A model generated the notes under the pieces. It had not been told where the DNA came from and made no database searches. It saw nothing but the letters and a program-made list of their open reading frames with translations. From contig OZ020249.1 of the NCBI GenBank assembly GCA_963971285.1, positions 9,660,256-9,724,255 on the forward strand: a DNA stretch of 64,000 nucleotides. Reading direction: 5' to 3'. This stretch comes from Astropecten irregularis. Lineage: Eukaryota > Echinodermata > Asteroidea > Paxillosida > Astropectinidae. A program made the position numbers and the translations under genes. The first letter of the stretch is position 1; every line of letters begins with the position of its first letter. Shown piece by piece: positions 47,401 through 59,400 of this stretch.

Positions 47401-50400
47401 AGGTTTGAGGGAGGTTTGTTGGAGGTTTGTTGGAGGTTTGTATGAGGTTTGTTTGAGGTTTGTGGGAGGTTTGTATGAGGTTTGTGGGAGGTTTGTGTGA
47501 GGTTTGTGGGAGGTTTGTTGGAGGTTTGTATGAGGTTTGTATGAGGTTTGTGGGAGGTTTGTTTGAGGTTTGTGGGAGGTTTGTTGGAGGTTTGTTGGAG
47601 GTTTGTTGGAGGTTTGTTGGAGGTTTGTTGGAGGTTTGTGGGAGGTTTTGGGAAGGTTTGTTGGAGGTTTGTACGAGGTTTGTATGAGGTTTGTTTGAGG
47701 TTTGTGGGAGGTTTGTATGAGGTTTGTGTGATGTTTGTCAGCATAAATGAATTTTACATTTAGTTTGGTAAGTTGAGTAACCTAAAATCTGGAATGCAAG
47801 GATTTGTAGGCCAATTTCTCCTAATTACGGACCCGTGTTTCCAGTTAGTTTAATATAGCTTTTGTATCAGTTTCTATTTTGCAAATACTTGGAACTGAAC
47901 AGCATTGGCATTATGTTATAATAATGAATAGGTCTAATTAAGGGGATAATGAATGTAAATGTTAAAAATCATGCAATTCTGTTAAACCATTTTTAGTGAA
48001 GCTGCTTTGGGCGTTACTTTAGTTCTTAAATTTCTCAGCCATCACATTTTCATTAAAACTTTATCATATCACATGCCAAAATGGATATTTCAGGATATTA
48101 ACATTATTCATTATTATTGTGTGTGCACATATCGCACGGTCACATGTGTTATGATTAATGAGCTGTAGTCATTATATTCATATTGCTTACGGTTGGGCAA
48201 AAAAAAATGTCGGTACATCTCCACGTAAGACTGGACGTGAACAAATTTGGGCCATTTCAAAGCAAAGCAGCACAACAAAACAACAACAACACAAACAAAC
48301 CATGCACTTAAACACACTAAAACCTGTCAGAAATCTGGAGTCAAAATCTGGACAAAAATATCATCGGACAAAAACATCATCGACCAAAAAAACTGCCAAC
48401 TTGCAAGCGACCACATTACTTGTGACACAATTCCACCCTGAGCCTTCATGCAGTATAGAGGACGTGCAGTCACGTGACCAGGAAGCCATTTTGGACGGCA
48501 ACGCTGAACACGTGTATAATGCACTTATGTACAGTGAATACATGTAACCCACATGCGTTCGCTGCTCATGCTGTCTGGTACATAGATATCAGAACTTAAG
48601 AATAAAACACTAGATGGGAAGCGCGTGCGCGCAAGCCATTACTTTGTGCAGAAAACTTTCTTGCTGCTCATGGACGTGCTAAAAGGTCACGTGAATGAGG
48701 CGACGCGCAAGGGTAAAATGGAATAAACAACATCAAATTAGCAGAGTAAAAGGGCTAATGTCTTTATATCCATATTAAGTTTCTCAAGGTAAATTCCCAT
48801 TCTGACTTGAATAGCCACTGGAACTTTACACACATTTTAATTTGTTTAGCCTCATTCACGTGACTAATGGCAGCCCCACAATGAATGCGTGTCTGATACG
48901 CGTTTCCCATCTGAGTGTTTTATTCTTCTGATATCTATGGTCTGGTACCACGCGCACGCGTGCCGTCCAAAATGGCCGATAAGCTGTCAAGTGACGTCAC
49001 GTGCACGCTCTCTATAGGTCAATTTACAAATAAATGCCCCCCCCCTGCAAGTTCCCCTTGGGGGTCATGTGACTCTCTGAGCATGCTCCAATTGAAATTG
49101 ATGCATGATTTCAAAGCTACATGTGAGGTTCTGTATTCTACCACACAGACAAGCATATACCTGCCAACATTTCAAGATAACACATCATCTTAATACTCGT
49201 GGATTGAAAAAATCTTATTTTACATGCAAAATGAAAGCAGAAATCGTACTTTCACTCAAAACTTCAGGAAATTAATACAAATGAAATGTTTGTACAAATA
49301 ATTTCATAAAATCTGATTAATCTATCAGGAAATCTGATTTTGCTACTTTTTAGGTAACAATTTTACTGAATCTGATTAAATCTTACTGCTTGGCAGGTAT
49401 GTACTGACTAAATATAAAGGCTGAGTATAATTGTCATGGTAACAATTCAACTGGACTGGCTGTCCATAAATAATGTAATTTCTATTCTTTATAGATGAAA
49501 AAAAAAGACAAGATAAATTACAGAGCAATTTTGCGTCTGGTCTTTAGAGGTAGTATCATACTATGGTAAGAGACCAAAACAGAAATGTTCATAGATTTAC
49601 GTATAACTTTCCGGGTATGAAGATGATGCTGGTAGAAACCTACCGTTAAAATATTTCCGCCTGAAATGGTGTATTTATCCAGAAATTAGTAAAACAACGA
49701 CCGAAAATCTTTTTGATCTTTTAAAAGATCAAAAATAAAAGAGAAAAGACTTAAGACATGTGGCCGTTTTTTCACTGTTTTCTCAAAAAGTGGGCACCGT
49801 ATGGGACTGAAATTTTCACAGATGACTGTTGCTGTATCGTCCTTGATATTTTTGCCCATGAATCTGTATTTCTTTGACAAAAACCAAAGTATGATATTAC
49901 CTTTAAGTTTATATTTCATTCTATTCTTTTATTTGTTATGGGACTTGGGAGCTAAACACAGCATTCTTACTTCATCTTCCAGTTAATTTGAAGATCAAAA
50001 TTATTGCTGTTTTAACAGCAATAATGTTCTCCAATTATTTAAAAATAACTGGAGAAAAAACTGAGCAATCAAATTTAGGTTTCACAGCAGCAAGAGGAAA
50101 CACATCTGCATATCAATCCAAATTCTCAGAAAAGTATTTATCACAGAAAGAAAATCATAAAAATATTCAATTCCAAAGGAAGAATAAAACACATGCCTCA
50201 TTTCGACAGAGTAAGGCACACTGGGTATCAAACACATGCCTCATTTTGACAGAGCAAGGCACACTGGGTACATCAAACACATGCCTCATTTTGACAGAGC
50301 AAGGCACACTGAATACATCAAACAAATGCCTCAATTTGACAGAGCAAGGCACACAGATACAAGCCAAGCTTCCACACTGAGTATTAAATGCCTACTCAGT

Positions 50401-53400
50401 ATGGTTACTCGTATGAGTCTTGTTTGCGGTGAGTGATGGGTGGCATGCATAAAAGCAGAATCACAAATGGAACTTTTCTTCAGGGGAATGGATCGGAGCA
50501 CACAGGAATAAAAAAGATCTAGAGCCAGTGATCTTCTGTGTAAGAAAATGATATTTTCGAATACCAATAGATATAGGGCTGTTGATAGCTCAGATGGTTG
50601 AGCACTGGGGTCAATTTCACGGCCCTGCTTAGCACAAAAGATTTGCTAACCATGAAATTTCTGTCTTGATAAAAACAGGATTAACCAAATTTCCCAATGT
50701 TGTGTATCACTTGTGATTGTTCTTTGGCTGTTGTTCGTTGACCATGAATATCAAATGGAATTTTTAATGGTGGCTTGTTTGATTGGGCAAGACATTTTGT
50801 GCTAAGCAATTTTTTTATAGCTTAACAGCTCCATGAAATTGGGCCCAGCTACATCAATCCAAAAGTGTCCAAGGGTTTGGGGTTCTATGCCCAGTTAAAA
50901 AAACCTTATACAAAAAATCGATTTTGCTAGTTCCATGAAATCTTTGAAGTAGTGCACATAATTATGAAAAATTGAAATCATTTTCAATAGATCAGCATAA
51001 TTTTTCATTTTGTTTGAAGTTACACTTAAAGGGATGGTACAGAACTGGTTTTTGTGTCAAAACCGTTGCTGACTGTGACTGAAAGCACATTATGTAATCC
51101 ATAATATACCTTAACTGACAAACCTGTAGAAGTTTGAGGTCAATCAGCCATCTGGGTCACGAGAAAATAGTGAAAACCTGTTTACACATTTCAACGAATG
51201 AATAAAATGCTTCAAAGCGATTTATTCCAATCGGAAAATAGTTTCATTTATTTCTCAACGAATATGGCATTTCAGACAAAAACATTTCATGGGATGTTTT
51301 CTCCTATCATCACCATTATACTGGGTAAGTTTTATGTGAATCTGTGATCTTGAAGTGTATTTTGTCTTACCAATTCTGTACCATCCCTTTAACAAAGATC
51401 ACGCTACGATTGTAAAATCAGGCCCCCAAATTCAGACGCTCTCTATTTCAGGTCATAATTCTATTGAATTGACAATTAATTTGTAGACGTTTTTGACACG
51501 TTCTAGTTTATGTTGTTTTGCAGAAAATCATTGGCCCTGTAGATGGGATTTGGGAGGGAGATAGGATAGACATTTAGAAGGGGAACTACTATTAGGTTTT
51601 TTTTTTTAAACATTCTCCAACATTAAATCTTACGTACCGCATTTCCGGACTTGAATATATAGACACGGTCAAAAATACACACACACATGACGTGTGGGGG
51701 TTAGAGTGGGTGAAAAACACAATTGAAAATAACAGTCAAAAATTGTCAAAAAGTAGACATTATTAATCTAAATTGACACAAAAACAGAGGCTAAGAAAAC
51801 ATGAACTATGTCATGTTTGTTAATAATAACCATGATTACGTGAATGACCACATTTTAAAAGAGCGGTATGTTTCACATGAATTTTGGATTTTTTACTGAC
51901 AAATGTAACAAATGGAAAGATTTATAAACAGAATTTACAGACAAAACAACCAGTAGTGTAGACACGTCCTCAGACCTGGGGGGGTTGATCGTGTAACTGG
52001 GTCGTACTTCCATATACGTTTGTGCACAAAATCATTTTTTATATATATAAAAAGTGAAAACCTGGGGGGGTTGCAACCCCCCTAGCCCCCCCGGGATCTA
52101 CGCCCATGCAAACAACACATAGTACAGGGAAGGATTTTCTGTAAGCTTTACCGTGAATTTAGTGCAAGGTCAATTCTGTACTAGCCAGAAGGCCATGCAT
52201 TTGTGCATTTTATTGCTCAGCTGCAGCTGGTACTTTGGTTTCATGCTCAGCATGAAAAATGTGCTAAGCCACTCAAGCAGGTCCATGAGTATCAGTGGGG
52301 TGTCAGTTTCATGAAGCTGCTTAGCATGGGAACGACATTGGCTTTATAGCAGGAGGCTGTTAACCAGCTAAAATCTCAGGTTAATGTACAGTATACTGTT
52401 TGTAACTGGTTCACAGCTGATGTATTCAGCTCTCAGCAAAATTTCACTTAGCACGAAAACATTTGTTATCATCTGAAATATTCATTGTCCATCACAGTAG
52501 GTCTATGTTACTGGTACCTAATTTTGGCTTTTTTCTTCTCTTTATTTTCGGTTTTTTTCTTAGATTTGTTTCATTTTGTTGTTTTTCTGAAAACATTTTT
52601 CAGGCTAATAAGGGATGGCATTACATCATCCAGCCTCACTCCCTCCTGTTTTGTTTTTTGTTTATGTTTTTTAAAACTAGTTTTTCAAGTCAAGTTTGGA
52701 ATGACATTACATCTTGCGTCTTCCCTCCCTCCGGATTGCCAACACTCACCCTCTCGTCCTGTTCCTTCTGCAGCCGTTCGTTTTCCAGCTTTTCTTTCTC
52801 CAGGTCGACCTGTTTGTCCAGGGCGGCCCTGAGGGGCCCACACTGGTGGGAGTACTCCACCAGGGAGCAGATGTAGGCTACAAGATTGCCTGCGTCTTCC
52901 GAGCTGTAGCGTACGGCCGCTATGGTGATGCCGCCGGACTCCAGGGAGGCGGGGCTACGGCGGGAGGAGGCGGGGAGCTTTGGACCTCCTAAGGTAGAAG
53001 GAAGGTGGAACAATATCAGAAAAATTAGATCGTGTGGTCTTTTCAAGAGTTTGAAGGAGGATTTCTGACCAGGGATTGATCTTACTTAAAGGTATTATAC
53101 ATGATTGGTTATGGTCACAAAACAGGGACCAAATTCATAGAGCTGCTTAGCACAATAAATTGCTTACCACAAAAATAGCTTGCCCAATAAAACAAACCTT
53201 CATTGAAAATTCCATTTGATATTCATGGTCAGTGAACAACAGCCAAAAAACAAAGTGATATATACAGCCCCTGATGACAGCATATGGAAATTTGGTTGTT
53301 AACCCTGTTTTTATTAAGACAGAAAAGTCATGCTTAGCAAAATTTTGTGCTAAGCAGCTCTATGAAATTGGCCCCAGCCCTCACACTTTGTCTAAATCCA

Positions 53401-56400
53401 ACATGTATATGAAATGATAAACCTGTGAAAATTTGAGCTCAATCAGACATCCGAGTCCCGGGAAAATAGCAACAAAAACAACTCTTTTATTTTTTTTATA
53501 AAACATACAGAATCTTTTTTATCTCGCCGATCGAGACATAATTTATTTGTTTTACACTTTTCAAAACAAATATAGCATTTCAGGCAGAAATATTTTAGCA
53601 GGGGGTTTCTATCATGTCCATCTCTAAGTTATAGGTAGAATCTGTGAACATTTCTGTGTTGGTTCGTTACCAATCCTATACTTAAGCACAAAATGTGCTT
53701 AATAATGAAAAGTCTTCCTTGATCAAACAGGATTACCAAACAAATGTTCATGCGATGTTTACTGCTTTTGACTTGTATTCGGCCATTGTTTGCTGGGCAT
53801 AACATTTACAAGGAGTTTTGGCTGGCATACTGATTTGATTGACAAAGGGTTTGGAGCTTAAAGGTAATATCATACTTTGGTTTTTGTCAAATAAATACAG
53901 ATTCATGGGCAAAAATATCAAGACAGATACAGTAACAGTCATCTGTGAAAATTTCAGTCCCATACGGTGCCCACTTTTTGAGAAAACAGTGGAAAACAGC
54001 CACAGTATTTCTTAAGTCTTTTCTCTTTTATTTTTGATCTTTAAAAGATCATGCTTTAACTCTTTTCTGGACAAGTATAGCATTTCAGGCAGAAACATTT
54101 GAACGGTATGTTTCTATCATCACCATCTTTATACCTTGTAAGTTATAGGTAAATCTGTGATCATTTCTGTTTTGGTTTCCTACCAAAGTATGATACTACC
54201 TTTAAGCAGCTCTATGAAATTGACTCCAAGCTTTAGACACGGCAGGTCTTTTGAGCTTGGGCCTGTTACTGAAGTGACCCGTACCTGGTACCTCCAGCAG
54301 GGAGCCCTCGCCTGTCACCCCTTCCCCGTCACCCTTGGGTTTCGGCAGGTAGTGCTCCACGTTGAGTCGGATGCCGGGATCCAAGCCGTTCTCCCAGTCA
54401 ACACCGTGGAGGATCTCCACGAACTTGGTGGAGTCGTTCAGGGTGTTCTGCATCTGCTTCCACTTCTGCTTGTCTGTCAGTTGGTCCTTGGATTCTGTTG
54501 GTTTGTTTGTTTGTTATCAACAATTATTATTATTATTCAAATAAGACTTGAAGCTGTGCATGGTGGAAGTACTAAAGAAAGGTAGGTTTGCGGTGACACC
54601 ATGTAATCTCTTCTGTGAGAGTGTGTGGTTCTGAGAAGAACTGGTGGTATTATCTCGACGCTCCGAACAGTGTGTTCTGTTTGTCCTCAGGACATTGTTA
54701 TTCAAATTGAATAAAACCAGACAAGATCTAACGATATTCGTGGTGAAGGCAACAAGTCAGGAATAGCTTGCAGTGGCACCATGTTCTATTAAAATGACCT
54801 CTTTTACGAGTTTGATTCACTGTGAGAAATACTGAGGCACTGTTTGCTTCATAAAGCAAGGATTAGTTGCAGTATATACAGAGATACAGAGGCTGGCACG
54901 GTTCTAGAGCCAATATTTGTTTGTGGCTCTAGAAGAGCCAATGTATTTTGGGGGCTAGACCCTTCGCACGTGACGTCATCTTCTAACACTCGCTTTTGCA
55001 ATTAAAATCTTATTAGGAGTAGTATTAAGCAACCCTAACCTACGCAGCATGTTTTTCAAGTAATTGCCGCATACTATTATTATGCGCCAATTACTTGAAA
55101 AACACGCTGAAAAGATCCAGTATATTCTAGCATTTTCTTTTTCAATTGCATTTTCTGGGGGTGCCTGACACAATTTTTGAGGGGGGCTAAAGCCCCCCTA
55201 GCCCTACATAGAACCACCTCTGTACAAAAGTCTTAATATTTCTGTTCTCTAAGCATGTTTAAAGGTAGTATCATACTTTTTTATCAAAGAAATACAGATT
55301 CATGGGCAAAAATATCAAAACAGTCATCTGTGAAAATTTCAGTCCCATACAGTGCCCACTTTTTGAGAAAACAGTGAAAAACAGACACAGTATTTCTTAA
55401 GTCTTTTCTCTTTTATTTTTGATCTTTTAAAAGATCCCCCCAAAAATTGTTGGTCGTTGTTTTACTAATTTCTGGATAAATACACAATTTCGGGAGGAAC
55501 AATTTTAACGGTAGGTTTCTACCAGCATCATCTTCATACCCTGAAAGTTATACGTAAATCTGTGAACAATTCTGTTTTGGTCTCTTACCAAAGTATGATA
55601 CTACCTTTAAGATAAATGCACATATATCCATGTAATTTTTGGTGTGTTTGTGTGGTTCTGAGAAGTACCAAGGGGCACAATGTTTTGGCAACAGTAAAAT
55701 AAAACATGCCCCATTTTAACCAAATTTATACTCAGAATATATGAACAGTCAATGGTTACACTCAATGTTATGCTTGAAACTCCACTGCCATTTTCAATTT
55801 GAGGAATTCTGAGGACTTTTTGAAAATAGATTTTGGTTCTGTGTTCTGAAAACTGGCTAAAAATAATCTTCTCCAGACAACAACAATAAATGAACAAGTG
55901 AAGATATGACATACCAAAACTGAGGAAAAGTACTGAGAAATTATCACAGAAACTACAAGGGAAACTGAATGGATTAATTCAAGTCATTGAAAGGTGAACC
56001 ACAAACAAACCTGACTGGAGCGGGATTTGAACCTGCGACCTTCAGTACAGTATTATGGTGGGAACAGGTTCGAATCCTGCTCAAGACCTGCAGCCTCTGG
56101 TATGAAATCCCTGAGGTTGCCGGTTCGAATCCTGCTCAAGACCTGCAGCCTCTGGTATGAAATCCCTGAGGCTGCAGGTTCAAATCCTGCTCAAGACCTG
56201 CAGCCTCTGGTATGAAATCCCTGAGGTTGCAGGTTCGAATCCTGCTCAAGACCTGCAGCCTCTGGTATGACATCCCTGAGGTTGCAGGTTCGAATCCTGC
56301 TCAAGACCTGCAGCCTCTGGTATGAAATCCCTGAGGTTGCAGGTTCGAATCCTGCTCAAGACCAGCAGCCTCTGGTATGAAATCCCTGAGGTTGCAGGTT

Positions 56401-59400
56401 TGAATCCTGCTCAAGATCAGCAGCCTCTGGTATGAAATCCCTGAGGTTGCAGGTTCGAATCCTGCTCAAGACCTGCAGCCTCTGGTATGAAATCCCTGAG
56501 GTTGCAGGTTCGAATCCTGCTCAAGACCAGTAGCCTCTGGTATGAAATCCCTGAGGTTGCAGGTTCGAATCCTGCTCAAGACCAGCAGCCTCTGGTATGA
56601 AATCCCTGAGGTTGCAGGTTCGAATCCTGCTCAAGACCAGCAGCCTCTGGTATGAAATCCCTGAAGTTGCAGGTTCGAATCCTGCTCAAGACCTGCAGCC
56701 TCTGGTATGAAATCCCTGAGGTAACAGGTTCGAATCCTGCTCAAGACCAGCAGCCTCTGGTATGAAATCCCTGAGGTTGTAGGTTCGAATCCTGCTCAAG
56801 ACCTGCAGCCTCTGGTATGAAATCCCTGAGGTTGCCGGTTCGAATCCTGCTCAAGACCAGCAGCCTCTGGTATGAAATCCCTGAGGTAACAGGTTCAAAT
56901 CCTGCTCAAGACCAGCAGCCTCTGGTATGAAATCCCTGAGGTAACAGGTTCAAATCCTGCTCAAGACCTGCAGCCTCTGGTATGAAATCCCTGAGGTTGC
57001 AGGTTCGAATCCTGCTCAAGACCAGCAGCCTCTGGTATGAAATCCCTGAGGTTGCAGGTTCGAATCCTGCTCAAGTCAAGTTTCTTTACAGAGGTCTTAC
57101 AGAGGTGTGAATATAATGGGAGGAGTGCTGGAACTTACTAGACTTGGTGACAACGCTCTCTCCTTGGTGCGTGAGACAACGAGACAACCATGCAGAAGGT
57201 GATGGCGTGATGATAACCAGGATGAGAGTGATGGTCAGGTGCAGGCAGACACAGAGGGAGGAGATTGTGGGTAGGCCAGGGGGACAAGAGATACCGGAAG
57301 GGGGCAAAAATTGAGAATAGAGAGAGAGAGACAAAATTATCAAAAGTAGAGAAGTGGAAGAATGGAGGAATTGAGGGATGGAGGAGTGGAGCAGTGGAAG
57401 TGTTGACGATTGGAAGAGTGGAAGAGCGAAGAGTGGAGGATTGGAGGGGTGGAAGGTAGAGGAATTGAGGTATGAAGGAGTGGTGCAAAGGAAGTGTTGA
57501 CGATTTGAGGAATGGAAGAGCGAAGAGTGGAGTATTGGAAGATTGGAGGAGCGAAGATTGGAGAATTGGTGGGGTGGAAGAGTGGAAGAGTGGAGGAGTG
57601 GAGGAGTAGAAGTGTTGAGGAGTGGAGGAGCGAAGAGTGGAGGATTAGAGGAGTGGAGTGGAGGAGTGGATGACAAAGGAATGAAAGAGTGAAGAGTGGA
57701 GGAGTGGAAGAGTGGAGGAGTGACAACAGACGATTGAATAAGTGGATGAGGTGCGGAGGAGTGGAGAAGTTCACAGGATTGGAGGAGTGGATGAGTGGAG
57801 TAGTGCATAGAAGAGCGGATGATTGGATGATTGGAGGAGTGGAAAAGTAAAGGAGTGGAAGAGTGGAGGATTGGAGGAGTGGAGGAGTGCATAGAAGAGT
57901 GGATGATTGGAGGAGTGGAAAAGTAAAGGAGTGGAAGAGTGGAGGAGCAGGTGATTGGAGGAGTGGAGGAGTGGAAAGTGAAGACGTGGAAGAGGGGAGG
58001 ATTGGAGGAGTGGATGAGTGGAGGAGTGCATAGAAGAGCGAATGATTGGAGGATTGGAGGAGTGGAACAGTGAAGAAGTGGAAGAGTGGAGTAGCAGGTG
58101 ATTGGAGGAGTGGAGGAGTAGAGGAGTGGAAGAGGGGAGGATATCGGAAAAGTGGAAGAGCGGAGGAGTAGAGGATTGGACAAAGTTTAGTGAAAAACAA
58201 GTTTGAATAACGGGCAAGGAAATGGGAAGGAAATGGTAAAAAATAAAAACAAGAAAAATTCATCAGTAACAGAGATACATAGGATTGGGGCACAGGCAAA
58301 CAGAAAAGGATAGGTGAAAAAAAGGAACAAAATGGAAAAAAAAAAAGAATGTATATGTTTGGCCAGATAAATCATTTCACACATAATGGAAACAGGCAGG
58401 CAATGGAAACGGGTGGAGGAAAAATGTAGAAAAATACAAAAAAAGAGAGTCAGATTTAAATGACGTATGACGTGAAATGGTAATGAAGAATTCATGCAAT
58501 GTCGGAGTTACAATGTTTGTTGACAATAAGGTGTATACACAATGGTCTAGCGACAATATGCCAGGTCTAACCTGACAAAATGAGGCATAAGTCCCGGAAG
58601 CTGGTTTATGAGTTTACAGGCGGCCATGTTATACAATGGAGTACAATGGGAATGAAAGTAATGTAAGAAATTCCATCTGAATATTAATGGCTTTCAATGC
58701 TCCATTATACAGAACTGAGTCCCATCCCCAAAAATCAGAAAAATTAACAAGAAATGGTCTCTGAAGAGCACTAAGATTCGCCAGATGAAATTGAAACTAT
58801 TTCTTTTACTGCACGCAAAGGAGGTACACATCACTGATGGATGAGACTGACCGATATTCCCCACTAGATAACTAGAGGGCCTTCATGGAGTCTATGAATA
58901 ATAATTATGTTATTTTTCTTTTTCACTGCAGGCAAAGCAGGAATACATCAGTGATGGATAAGACTGACCGATGTTCGCCATTAGAGGGCCTTCATCATGC
59001 AGTAGCAATCAATGGCTCTAGTGCTGGGGTCGATTTCACTAAGCCCTACAATCGATCGTAACTCAAGTTACGAAGGATAACCCATTGCATTCTACATAGG
59101 GATGCCAATGCAAGTCCCACAGTACTAGTAAGTTAAAGGGAGCATTTAGGATTTGCAAAGATGTGCGTTTTGGCTGAATTTCGTACTTAAAAACAGAAGT
59201 GAAGGTCTTAAACTTCCTTACAAACGTTGTTTCATGTACCTTTTTAGGCTTTGTTCACCTGGATAGCAGAAATACGGCCAAAATAATCTTGCCACCCTCT
59301 AAATCCTTCACGGTTACACTACGCTTTCGAAATACTACTAAATCGTTCCGACGAACAATCTTTTAAAAAGACACTAAATCCTGATTTCCTTTAAAAAAAA

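Noticed and set aside
46962-47744. 260-codon minus-strand ORF with Asn-Leu-Gln-Gln-Thr repeats
   Set aside because: The 3' part is dynein exon w9; the 5' part is an 11-bp minisatellite in the intron, separated by a clear splice acceptor at 47216.
52463-52876. 137-codon plus-strand ORF with hydrophobic segments
   Set aside because: It crosses dynein exon w8 on the opposite strand and T-rich intron sequence; the hydrophobic look comes from poly-T.
56056-57075. CRISPR-like regular array
   Set aside because: The whole 55-bp unit is repeated with no variable spacers, and the genome is eukaryotic; it is a tandem satellite with B boxes.
57086-58299. 319- and 365-codon minus-strand ORFs rich in His-Ser-Thr-Pro
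   Set aside because: They are read-through of a C/T-rich minisatellite; two frames give the same peptide pattern and there is no domain or start context.
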